Source: Prunella strophiata
Lineage: Eukaryota; Chordata; Aves; Passeriformes; Prunellidae
Length of the DNA stretch: 64,000 bases
NCBI GenBank assembly: GCA_036583965.1
Contig: JAZBQD010000030.1
Location: forward strand, 108,536,662-108,600,661
Direction of reading: 5' to 3'
Positions 12,501-23,912 of this stretch are shown piece after piece (position 1 is the stretch's first letter; every line of letters begins with the position of its first letter). The notes below the pieces were generated by a model that saw nothing but the letters and a program-made list of their open reading frames with translations, had not been told where the DNA came from and did not search any database. Made by a program: the position numbers and the translations under genes.

Positions 12501-15500
12501 AACCCAAAATGAAACAAACAAACAGCAGATCAATACAAGACCATTGCACCAGATAGGAGCAGAGCTTGTTCTGTTCCCAGCTCCATTACTTCAGTGGTTT
12601 TGAAGCAATAGACAGAGTTTGTTTTGTTCCCTGTATTTGGTTGAATTTCAGCCTCAATAAACTCCAGATCTGGATGAATTTCAGCCTTAAAGGATCATTT
12701 ACAACGAGCATCTTATTGGGTCAATCCTATCTTTTCTGCTTGTTCATGGGCAAGACAAAGCTTGAAGAGACTCATAGTGGATTTGGATACTGGGATTTGC
12801 TGAAGAATCAGAAAGATAAGAACCCTTACCTTATCTTATGATTTAACACTCTCAGTCACTCCCCTCCCTGCAGCACCTTCATGATGTCTCAATTTCCCTC
12901 TCCAGCTGGGCTCTCCCAGTCTAGGAAGGTTGGACAAAACCATGTCCATTCATGTTTTGCTGCAGCTCACAGTGAATGATCAGACAAGGTCCCTGAGTAT
13001 CCCACTGCTTTTGTCTTCACTCTGCTCTGGTCTCCAAGAACTCCTCCTACACCCAGGATCTTTAGCAAAGATCTTTTTCATTCTAGGTCCCACTTTTCTC
13101 TCCCTTCTTCTTTTGGGGAGCCCTTAGTTTCACTTGTCTTCTATCCATAGCCCCAAGTCAAGTTTTTCCTGATCTAAATGGTCTTTGCAGGAGCACAATA
13201 CATGATGAACCTCCTAACTGGTGCTTCTGTCTTCATTAATGGGAGGACTCATGACACTGGAAGGTTTTTTCAGTCCAGAAATTAAAAAAAATTCAGAACC
13301 AGCCTGTAGATCTAATAAAGTAAAATTTCACTTAACTCCAGTGGCTCTGAATCTGAAACCAGCAGCTGAAACCAACTCCCAGAAGAAAGTGAATCTCTCT
13401 AAAGCCATAAAAATTTTGACTGCTAGCTAGTGTTAGACATTTTATTTATTGAGAGGTTAATGGCATCTTGCAAGTTCCAGTGTTTCTGCTTCCTAACAAA
13501 TGAACTAAATTAGTAAAAATTATCCCTTCCCTGTTTCTGCTATCCTAAAGAAGTCATGTATCCTGCTTCCAATTAAATTAACCATTAACTCCTTTTGATG
13601 AAGCTGTACATGATCAGCACCCAAATGAGCTTCAATCTATACAAAGGTTTAATACCACAAGTGGAAGTGTTTACAGATTTCAAATATAGAGCAGTGAGCT
13701 GCAGACTCAGACTGGGGACAAGTACAAGCCTACAGGGTTAAGAAGCAAGCTAAGCTGGGTTTTGATGCACAATGCTCCTTTGGAGCTTTCTGAGCTCATC
13801 CTGTAGATCCCATCTTTGCTGAGACTGAACTGAAAATGCTTCTGTCTAAACCTGCTTATCTCAAAGATCAATCACCTGGACATGCATCCTGTGACTCAAG
13901 AAAACAGCACACTGTCTTGAAAAAAAGTTTTTAAATAGATTGTGTTTCCCAACATAGCTGAAGGTTCAGAGCAGACAACAGATTTGGCATGCTCATTGCT
14001 GGACTCACATGAGCTCAGATGAGTCCTTAAAAACATTGCCACAAGGACAATCTGTGACAAAACTATGCTCACAAAGCTCTACCCATGCTGTCCATAGGTG
14101 GTGGCATAAAAGGAGCTCAGTTTTCTTTTAGTAAAGACAAGGTATAGAAAGAAAAAGAATAAAATGGGAAAGGAAATTATTTCTGGGTGTCCAGACAAGC
14201 ATTTCCCGAGATTGGTCCCTTCAGTACAGTAAATTAACATAACAATGAGGATGATTTTGTCCCCACTGTGTCTTCCTCCTAGTCAGCCAGAAAAATGCAG
14301 TAATACTTTGTGTTTTTCACAGCTCAGAGTTTCTATTGTTTTCTCCCCTTTTGGTGTTCTCACTGTTGATTGCAGAGTGCTTTAATCAGGTACAAGTGTT
14401 GTGGGCTGATGGGCAGCCAAGCCTTGTGCAGGTAGTGTTACTGGGTAATACTTACCAGCTCCATGCAATCAGCCAAAATTCATTTTATTCTCTCTTAAAA
14501 GTCAAAGGCTACAAAATGTGAGGCAGGGAAAAGGGAAGGGGCAGTTCTCTTGCTGTTGGAGTTTTTAGGTGCATGGCCAAGAGAAAAACCACACAAGAAC
14601 AACAGCAAGGGGAGAGGCCAAGGCTGTCCCAGCAGCTGTGAGGGAAGGGCAGCCTGCAGGGATGCTCATGGGAGGCACTTTAGGGCAGTGAAATAATATC
14701 TTGCTGCAGGAAGGAGCATTCCTGGCAGTACCAGCAGCCCCTCAAAGTGCTAAGTGGAGCCCTTCACCTGATTTTCTCTTCCTTCCTCTCCTGTGCCTGT
14801 GCATGCCAGTGGGGAGGAAATAGCCTCCTGGCTGATGCTTGTGTTGGCAGGACCCTGAGCCTGTCTTCTCCTGTAGGAATCCAAGGAACTGTGCCAAGGG
14901 ACACTTCTCTGTCACTCATCCCTGGCAGGTGCTGCAGTGTCCTGAGCTGACCCTGGGAAGGAGAGCTGGGAGCTCTGGGGGCAGCATGGCAAGGGACAGG
15001 CACTGCCCAGAGTCAAGGTGCAGCAGGGTGGCAGAACATTGCTCTTGGTGAGTCCCAGGCAGGTCTGGGATGTGCAGCACCCCAGGACAGCCCCTGTGCA
15101 CATGGAGAAAGGTGTCAGAGAATGGCTGTGGCTGCACACAGTGCTCTGCTGTCCCTCTATTCAGAGTGGAGGGCTGGCAGCACAGACTGGTGATGCTCAG
15201 ACAGAAATACAGGCCCAAACTCTATCAAATATCCTGCATTAAAGAGTTTATAACACATTTCCTGACATATTGATGTAAGCAAAAGTTAATCTTTCCTGGG
15301 GTCACTTGCAAGCACTTTCAGAGTTATATTATGCTGATTTTCCAGTCTGCTTTAAGAATACAGGGCTTACATTGGGAAACTGGAAGTCAGCTGACCACTT
15401 TGCCTCCAGCTACCTGAGGAATAAAGATTTTTGCCTCTTATCTTTTACCTCCTGATTGTTTTTATGCTTGGAGAGCCTGCCCTGAAGTCTGTGGACCCTT

Positions 15501-16955
15501 CTGAGCAGTCTGCCCAGGGTGGTGCCATGGGCAGTGCAGGTGGGACAGGAGGAAATCTGGCAGTTTTCTCCCAGCAACCTGCACAGCAGGCCAGGATTGA
15601 AGCCCCTGTGTGCTGAACCAGAGAGGACAGGTTCCCACACTCTGCAGTGTTTCATTCTGATGAGTCTGTGTTTCTCACTGGGACTTGGCTCCACCAGAAG
15701 ATTTCCGGCCAGATTTAATCAGGGAGGCTTGAAAGCTGTCCAGAACACAGGCCAGGAAAGGATATAACTACAAAAATATAGCAGCTTTTTCACATTTTCT
15801 GAATTGTTTGGTAATTACATTTGTTGGAGATATAATTCATGCATGATTGTTTAGAGTTGTCCCTGCAACATTTATCAGCTCATGCACAATTATCTTTCTT
15901 TCCTTACAGAATCAGACTGTAATCAGTTCTATAAACCCTCTGAGATATTTGTTTGAAGACAATGTTTTTTTGTAGGGAATAAAGATGGGAAAAGTGTTTT
16001 CAAAACTGCAGCCAAAGAGAAAGTCAGTAATCAGACAAATGGAAAATACAGATTTTTCTAACCTAGTGAAAATGTATTCATGCAGAGTTAATTTTTTCCT
16101 TTTCCCTGCTTTTTCTTCTAACTCCTCATTTTTTATTTGTCTTGCTAAACTGCACAAAACTCTGGTGTATTGCCATGGCTCAAACTTTTTCTAAGGATGA
16201 GAAGTTATATTGGTTTAACACAATGATTGTACACAAATGCTGTATTATATCAGTACAGTTCAAGTGCTTTGACCTTTTTAATTTCAATCCAGCTGCAGCA
16301 GTGAATGCTTTATACTAGTCTGGGAAATGAATAAGGGAGATAGCTGTGACAAACTGCTGTGCTGAGATGGCCATAGCCCACACCACACTCAGGATTTATT
16401 TGTGTGAGCCAGTTGGTAGGAAACATTTCCTCCCTGGCACAGTTACAGTGGTTAAAACCAAGCAAACATTGTCTGTGCATCAGGCCATAAGGATGAAATG
16501 TTGTCGAAAGTCTCTGGCTGCTTTGTGCTCCTATAGCAATATATGGTATCTATAAATCTGATTTAGCAGCCTAATTAATCAGAGCTACAGCAATTTGCAT
16601 CACTGGGGCTGCTCAGCCAGAGCACAAAGTAAATTCACCTCCTGGAGCTGGCTGCTGCCCCTTCTTGTGCTGTCTCTATCCTTGTGTGACTCCTGACAGT
16701 CCCAGCTTTATTCTCAGCTCTCTGTGCCAGGAGAGGAGCTGCTGTGTTTCTTTGCTCCTCAGGCAAATTCCAGCATTTTTCCTCCCTTCCTCCAGAGGGT
16801 TGTGAGCATGCTCATGTCCAGAAATTTTCCCTGGACTGATTCAAGCCATCACTGGGAGCTGGGGCTTGCTTCAGTCCCTCTGCTCCCACTCCATTCCATG
16901 TCCCACCGCCTGTCACTGTGGAGCACAAACGACACAACAGGGACAGCAGCTCTTT
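9521..16955. other. Non-coding unique sequence with simple repeats
   Basis: No exon, RNA gene or transposon that I can support. Contents seen: a 14-T run at 10181-10194; a CAAA-rich tract at about 12421-12524; GC-richer stretches with overlapping short frames at about 14640-15240 and 15440-15770. The last two have open frames in several registers on both strands, typical of GC-rich DNA rather than a gene. Confidence 0.45.
12421..12524. repeat. CAAA-rich simple repeat
   Basis: Imperfect run of CAAA, CCAAA and CAAAA units on the plus strand. It resembles the interrupted A-rich low-complexity tracts at 26817-26900, 28128-28180 and 49873-49960. The Phe/Leu-rich and Lys-rich frames it creates are artefacts of composition. 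Confidence 0.85.
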
Positions 16956-16961
16956 GCAAGG

Positions 16962-17523
16962 TGTGAGAGAGCAAAAAGAGAGCAAGTTTATTGAATCTGA
17001 CTCCATTTATAGTTTTCTGAAATCCCAGTGTCATTGGAGGGTGACAGTGCCACCTCCTCAATGCCACTGGACAACCCAACAGTCCATCAAGTTGCTCTTC
17101 CTCCATAGAGGAATGCAAAACAATAAGTTATTTACAAAAAGTGTGTGAGAAAGTTCTGTACAAGAATGTAAACATCAGAAGGCTTTAGAGAAACTTAAAA
17201 AATCAGGGCGACATACCACCTTCCCTTGCCTGCTCTTCTCCCTCTCCCAGGAAGTTTCTGCCCTTTTTAGACTCCTGGGGAAGCCTGGGTGCAGAGCTGG
17301 GTTTGGCTGGAGGCTCTGGCTTTGTTTTGACACTGTGCTGGTGCTTGTGTCCCTCCTTGGCTCTTCCTGGGCTGCTGAGTGTGCTACCAACCTTCCTCCT
17401 TAATCACTCTGGTTGTATTTTGTGGTGCCCCAGCCCTCTGAGAGGCTGTTTTTGATAAGGAAGTCACCCCAACCACTCATTGTGGGTGATCTTGTGACTC
17501 AGGGACATCTGTGGATGGGGTGA
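16962..17523 (-). mobile_element. Probable solo LTR of an endogenous retrovirus, 562 bp
   Basis: Read on the minus strand, it has a TATAAA box (complement at 17006-17011) about 20 bp before an AATAAA signal (complement at 16987-16992), followed by a short U5. This is the compact promoter/poly(A) layout of an avian retroviral LTR. A 6-bp direct repeat, GCAAGG, flanks the proposed element at 16956-16961 and 17524-17529, as expected for ERVK/alpharetrovirus-type integration. The left end is TG as expected. The right end reads GA rather than CA, so one terminal base must have mutated or the boundary is slightly off. No gag, pol or env sequence is attached. Confidence 0.52.
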
Positions 17524-17529
17524 GCAAGG

Positions 17530-18550
17530 ACAGAGCCACAGCTGTCCTGTTTGGCAGTGCTGCAGCAGAGCTTTCTGTGCCTGTCCCCATCCTGCCAGCC
17601 CCCCTGGGGGACAGGAGTATTTAAGATTAACACAGCAGTAATCTTAATCTATTTTTTTTTTCCAGAAATAAAACTGTACAGAGGATTTATTTGCTTGCTG
17701 GTCTCTAAGACAAAGGCAGGAATGCTAACAAATGGATGTTAGCAGGAAGAGAACTATTTGGATGCCTTGGATTGAGAAACCCTAAGCATCAAGGGTGTGA
17801 CTATTGAGGGTTTGAAGTTTGCTTCTTGCTAATGTAGGTGCCACCTGTAAAATGCAGCTCTGGATCCTGAGCATGCATAACAAGTTTGCTTGCTCAGAGC
17901 CCTTTTTGTCTAGAGCCAGCCAACATAGTTAAAGGTGCTACTTCTTCTCTGTAAGAGTAAATAAAGGGATAGTTATCTTCAAATCAGTTCTTCAAATCAG
18001 TATTTATGCAGTGCCATTTTATTTATACAGAGAGCTTTCCTGGAGAACAGTCCTGATGCTCTCTCCAGGGAGACAACAGTCTGGTGGTATAAAACATAGA
18101 TTTTTAATTAGTGTTGTTTGGCCTCAGTGAATTGCTTGCATCAGAGCCACAAAGTTGAGTGGAGATTTGTAGACTTGAGCTGGACTAAAACTAGAAAAAA
18201 ATAAGACAAGAGAACATGTGTTGCAGGGTTAATGAGAATGAAAGATAGTGATTGCAGTAATATAGTCAGAAAGTCACACTCAGTGTATTATCACAGCAAG
18301 CAGCACTGGTCTTCCTATTTTTAGGTTCAGTCCTTTGTGAAGGAAGATTAGTTTTTGCAAAGGGTGTTTTAAGAGAGAATGAGCAGAGGACTAATGACAG
18401 AATTATGAAAGCAGGTCCAGGCATTAGGCACTGAGGACAAAAAGAAAAAGCCATTAGCAATAACCAGAGAAGTGGATGAAGGCAGCAGCCAGTGGAAAGG
18501 TTTGGAAAAGAATAAATCCAGTCTTGCAAAAACAAACCAAACATTTGCTT
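17530..18550. other. Non-coding unique sequence
   Basis: No gene or known repeat recognised between the LTR and the minisatellite. A T-rich run lies at about 17649-17660. Confidence 0.45.
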
Positions 18551-19537
18551 ACAATGAATACAATTACAATTTGCATTTGCTTACAATTTGCATTTGCTTA
18601 CAATGAATACAATTACAATTTGCATTTGCTTACAATGAATACAATTACAATTTGCATTTGCTTACAATGAATACAATTACAATTTGCATTTGCTTACAAT
18701 GAATACAATTACAATTTGCATTTGCTTACAATGAATACAATTACAATTTGCATTTGCTTACAATGAATACAATTACAATTTGCATTTGCTTACAATGAAT
18801 ACAATTACAATTTGCATTTGCTTACAATGAATACAATTACAATTTGCATTTGCTTACAATGAATACAATTACAATTTGCATTTGCTTACAATGAATACAA
18901 TTACAATTTGCATTTGCTTACAATGAATACAATTACAATTTGCATTTGCTTACAATGAATACAATTACAATTTGCATTTGCTTACAATGAATACAATTAC
19001 AATTTGCATTTGCTTACAATGAATACAATTACAATTTGCATTTGCTTACAATGAATACAATTACAATTTGCATTTGCTTACAATGAATACAATTACAATT
19101 TGCATTTGCTTACAATGAATACAATTACAATTTGCATTTGCTTACAATGAATACAATTACAATTTGCATTTGCTTACAATGAATACAATTACAATTTGCA
19201 TTTGCTTACAATGAATACAATTACAATTTGCATTTGCTTACAATGAATACAATTACAATTTGCATTTGCTTACAATGAATACAATTACAATTTGCATTTG
19301 CTTACAATGAATACAATTACAATTTGCATTTGCTTACAATGAATACAATTACAATTTGCATTTGCTTACAATGAATACAATTACAATTTGCATTTGCTTA
19401 CAATGAATACAATTACAATTTGCATTTGCTTACAATGAATACAATTACAATTTGCATTTGCTTACAATGAATACAATTACAATTTGCATTTGCTTACAAT
19501 GAATACAATTACAATTTGCATTTGCTTACAATGAATA
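18551..19537. repeat. 32-bp minisatellite, 30 full units, almost perfectly uniform
   Basis: The unit is ACAATGAATACAATTACAAT followed by TTGCATTTGCTT (32 bp). The first unit is 18551-18582. It is followed by a 17-nt partial unit at 18583-18599 that lacks the first 15 bases. Then come 29 head-to-tail units at 18600-19527 and a 10-nt partial at 19528-19537. I saw no substitution between units. The period is not a multiple of three and every frame meets stops, so it is not coding. There are no spacers, so it is not a CRISPR-like array. Each unit contains ATTTGCAT and each complete unit junction creates TACAATG. The uniformity implies recent expansion or strong homogenisation, and copy number is likely to vary between individuals. 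Confidence 0.97.
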
Positions 19538-20653
19538 TATGCTTTGGATATGCTTTTGGAATAAAGTAATAACCAAAAAGTGTTTCATAAGAAAGGACTC
19601 CAGGAAGATTCCAGTCCGAGAGCTACAACACAACTTTTATTATTGCTAATTTTATTTCCAGAGTCTCCATTATATGTCTAGAGTACCCTCATTAATATTC
19701 CTTTTTCTTTTCCAACAAAATAGTGAAATAAGAGTCCTTGAGAAGGGTAGGACATTTCTGATATTCTTGGTGAAGGATCTGAATTTTGGGGTGAAATTAG
19801 AAATTTCCATGTGTAAAGTCTGGGTTTTGTGAAAAGGGTATTTTCTGGAGGAAACACTTCCATAGGAAAATTTTGGTTCTTTCTGATGGCTTGAAAAGCT
19901 TTTTGGCTGGTGCAGAGAGCAACAAGAAATGTCTCCAGAGGTCTGGAGACCATTGAAGGTACCCCTGGACTGAGTTAACCTGCCATGTCCTCTCCAAATG
20001 GATGCTTTTCCCCTAAAATGTATTTACCTCTGACTCAAGCAGGGCACTCCTGGCACTCCTGTAACTGAACTAAGAATCAGCTCATTTGTTTTTAAGTCAC
20101 ACATGTCACTTTGCAATAAGAGGGCTCATGTGACAGTTTTACAATTCCTTGTAAAATTCATCCTTTCCCATCCTTTGATGACTCAATGTGCACCTTTCAG
20201 CATGAACCACAGCTGCCCACATAATTTACATTTCTGATGATCTGTACTTTAACAAACAAGCTAAGTGTAACCAAAACAGGTAAGCCATTACTGGCTCTTG
20301 ACTGAAACAGGCATTTTCTTTCCTCTGGAATAATGCAGGAGACAGCCCTGGGAACCATTCTTAGAACAAGTTCCTTGGGAGACAGGATGGATCTAGAAGT
20401 GCTGCACAGGTTTTCTTAGAGGAAAGCTTTCCATGACATGGTAGCATTTAACAGCACTGGTATCCTCTTCCATCAAGTCAATCACAGATCAGTGAAAAAA
20501 TGAAAGATAGTAACACAGTCTGAAATTAATTTTAATCCTGCCATGAGTAGAATTTTAACATGCACAAAGTGTAACATCAGCAACTCCCCTAACTCACTGT
20601 GGGGTGTCCCTATTCTGGTTAAGTCTCACTGTGTTGGTAACTGTGTGTGGAGG
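19538..20653. other. Non-coding unique sequence
   Basis: No gene or repeat recognised. It contains a short minus-strand open frame at 19678-19953 without family resemblance. Confidence 0.45.
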
Positions 20654-21116
20654 TGATGTCTCAGGTTTTAGCTTTTCTATTTTTCAGATTCTGTACTGCT
20701 TTAGTGTGTAAGTCTAGGTTTCATGTTAGGGGATGGTGAGCTCTCTCCACAGAGCAGGGAGACAAAACAATTCCTTCTCTAGGTGGGAATCCAAGGACAA
20801 ATTATCCAGATCTCAGGCCCAAGAGCATAAACAACATGGACTGAAGAGAGAAAACAAGAAGGATGGGACTTTATAACCTAAAGCTGGAAATGGACAATGA
20901 ACTCCAAGATGCAAATGGAGCAGAACTGATCAGAAGTGAGAGACCCTGTGAGTGCTCGTGCATTTTGTGACCATTTTGGTTCATCTTGGGTGCAGCCCTG
21001 GCTGGGCTCTTGTCCTGCCCAAGGTGGATTCACTAATAAATCCCTTCTAATAAATCCCTGCTTTATCCTTTAGCTCTGTCCAGTCTCTGCTCTAGGTCAG
21101 CCTCCACAAGGCATCA
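20654..21116 (+). mobile_element. Solo LTR of an endogenous retrovirus, 463 bp
   Basis: The ends are perfect short inverted repeats, TGATG at the left and CATCA at the right. A 4-bp direct repeat, GAGG, flanks it at 20650-20653 and 21117-21120, the size expected for gammaretrovirus-like (ERV1) integration. Promoter and poly(A) signals run in the plus direction: a TTTATAA box near 20869 and two AATAAA hexamers at 21035-21040 and 21049-21054. They are followed by a U5-like segment (CTTTATCCTTTAGCTCTGTC). No internal viral genes are next to it, so a provirus was probably reduced to one LTR by LTR-LTR recombination. The boundaries follow the TG/CA ends and duplication; the family is my inference. 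Confidence 0.78.
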
Positions 21117-21120
21117 GAGG

Positions 21121-22869
21121 TACTCAAACAATAAAAAATAGTAACCTATAACTTATATGAGTGCAATAGCCCTACAGCACAGGAGGGAAATACAAAGGGA
21201 GAGTGATTCCTCTCTCATAATTAAAGCAGCACAAGCTGGGTGCTCTGAGGGCTGCTGGGTTTAAGTACAAGCAGCTTGGTTCCACTGCAGCTGTCTCAAT
21301 GAAAGGAGGTCATCATCCACAGTCCAGTGTACAGGAAAGACAGGAGTGTCTGAGGGATCCAACCCTCCCTCCCATGCTCCAAAATGTTGATATCTAATTG
21401 AACCTCATAACTACATAAAGTTATGCTAATCTGATTTGTTTCCTGCTCTCTTCCTGCCCTCTTGATAGTCAAGGTCCTCTGTCAAACAGTTTGTTCCCAT
21501 CACACTCCTGGTGCTCTGGGTGGGGAATAAGTGGCACTGAGAAACCCTCACTGCCCACGAGCAGACAGCTTCTTCCTGTGCAAGGAAGAGCCCTGGATCA
21601 TCTGGGAGTCTGGTTTTGCAGTAGCTGGACTTTGATAGATCAGCACAAAGGAGATGCACCACGGAGAATGAAGGTTTATTTCTGCATCTTCCCAAACAAC
21701 ATCCTTAAGAAACCTCTGTCTATGTCACAGGAAAAACAAAACAAAACAAAACAAAAAAAAATCCAGCACATATATACATTGCTACCACCTGCTTTTAATT
21801 TCATAAAGTATGAATAGGGCTGAGCTTCCCATGGTCTAAATCTAAATTGTCAGCACAATTCTGGCAGGAGATTTTAAAACACCTTTGGTGGTGCAGAAAG
21901 CAAAAGAACACCACTTGATTTTAAGATCAAAGGCTGAGTTTACAGGGTTGACAAAAAATATTCCCTTCTCATTTATAATCAGCAGAAATAAGTCATGCAA
22001 ATCTCAGAGAGCTGTGATGGGGCCACACACTGATATTCTCCCCAGTGCTCTGCATAGAAACTCCACAATATTTTCCTCCAGTTCAGACAAGCACCTCAAA
22101 TACCAGGTGTCCTTTGGGGAGGATGGGAAGCTCACTGGTCTGAGGCAATGTTATGTAATGTATGTGGCAGAATTAATTTTGCTGGGAGATAAGGGAAATG
22201 CCATAAATAGCTGACAGACAGCTTGAGAGAGGGAGCAAGTGAGCACTCCTGAGCCTCTCAAAGCTCTGGCTGGCTGTGCCTTTCATCAGCAGAGTCACTG
22301 AGGGATATCTGCCATTCCAGAACAGATAACCTTTGCTCCACCCAAATGCTATTATTTTAGCAGTTATGTCTCTAAGTGGTGGATTAGTTAAACCTCATTT
22401 TCTCATGTACTCAGATGTGGATTGAGGTGGTGCTCCATGGGTGAAGCAGAACACAGAGAGCCCCTTCAGCAGACCCTGCAGTCCCCAGGGATGGTTCAAA
22501 CATGAGAGGTACTTTTCCCAGGTACTTTTCCCAGTCTCCTCCTCAGCTGACCATGGAGAAGAGACCAAGTGTCTCTTCTCCCTGGTGGCACCTCTACATC
22601 ACGTGCTGCTCAGGGCTGTCAGCCCATACCTCTATTGTGCCCCACACACAGCCAGCAAGGGACAGTGGGTGCTGCTGGCAGGTCTTGTTGCCCACAGAGG
22701 TGGTTCAGTAGCACTGCTGGGCACCCCAGGAGCCTGGAGACTGTCAGCCCACCCACCAGCACATCTGTGTTGCAGAGTACTTCTAGGAAATGATACAGTC
22801 AAAAACCAGAGAGGGACTCCTTTTGGTTGTCATCTGTTGGTTTATTGTGGTTTGGTGCAACATCTCAGG
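21121..22869. other. Non-coding sequence with an AAAAC repeat
   Basis: A short AAAAC microsatellite lies at 21729-21762. A GC-richer stretch at about 22440-22800 has several overlapping open frames but no recognisable protein. It sits directly next to the CR1 piece on its right and could be a diverged repeat that I do not recognise. Confidence 0.4.
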
Positions 22870-23912
22870 GTGTGTGGCCTTCTACTGGCCTCCTGTCCCA
22901 TTGCTGGGCACCAGGGAGCAGAGCCTGGTCCATGGCCTGGCCCTCCCTGCAGACACTGACAGACAGGGATGAGGGCCCCTCTCTGCCCTCTCTTCTCGAG
23001 GCTGCACAGCCCCAGTTCCCTCAGCCTTTCCTCAGTGAGATGCTCCAGTCCCTCCATCATCTTTGCCATTCTCTGCTGGACCTGCTCCAGGAGCTCCACC
23101 TCTCTCCTGTACTTATGAGCCCCAAATTGGACACAGCACTCCAGGTGATCCTCACCAGGGCTGAGCAGAGTGGCAGCATCACCTCCCTGACCTGCTGGCA
23201 GTGCTGTTCCTAATGCAGCCCAGGATCCCATTGACCCTCTTGGCCACAGGGACACGGTGCTGGCTCAGGGACAGCTCATTGTCCACCAGGACCCCCAGGT
23301 CCTTCTCCCCAGAGCTGCTTCCCAGCAGGTCAGTCCCAGCCTGTCCTGGTTGTTCTCCCCCAGTGCAGAACCCTGCATTTGCCCTTGCTGGATTTCAGGA
23401 GGTTCTCTGCCCATCTCTCCATCCTGTGGAGGTCCTTCCCAAGGGCTGCAGGGCTCTCTGGGGTATTGGCCCCTCCTCCCAGCCTTGTGTCACAGAGAAC
23501 TCACTGAGGAGGCATCTGCCCTCAGCCAGGTCATTAATGAATAAGTAAAAGCTCTGGGCCAAAGTATTGAACCTTGGGGACCACCACTGGTGACAGGCCT
23601 CCACCTGGACCCTGTGGCACTGACTGCCAGCCTCTGGGATCTGCCCCTCAGGCAGTTCCCAATGCACCTCACTGTGCACTCACCCTGTCCTTGCTTCTTG
23701 AGTGTGTGAATGCAGATTGCTGTGAGAGAGTGTCAGAGCCTTGCTGAAGTTGAGGCAGACACCACCCCCTGCTCTCCCCTCATGCATCCAGGTAGTTGTT
23801 CTGTTGTAGAGAGCAATCAGGCTGGTTAAACATGATTTACCTTTAGTGAATCCATGCTGACCTCTCCTGATCACCTTCTAGTCATCCATATCATAGAGAC
23901 AGCCTCCACCTT
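22870..23912 (-). mobile_element. CR1 LINE fragment with broken reverse transcriptase, about 1 kb
   Basis: Read on the minus strand from 23912, it encodes reverse transcriptase pieces. QHGFTKGKSCLTSLIALYN is at about 23800-23860. GSRWRPVTSGGPQGSIL at about 23560-23610 matches the conserved 'RPVTSGVPQGSVLGP' block, and an NDL-like remnant follows. The catalytic FADD region should lie at about 23483-23502. There the reading is disrupted: compared with the family pattern about three bases are missing and a stop appears, so the active site is lost. The C-terminal segment LEQVQQRMAKMMEGLEHL and RLRELGLCSLEKR is at about 22950-23100. The octamer 3' end is not visible at the left, so the copy also seems truncated or diverged at its 3' side. 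Confidence 0.9.

Noticed and set aside
18551..19537. CRISPR-like array
   Set aside because: Units are head to tail with no spacers, and the repeat context is a vertebrate genome. It is a minisatellite.
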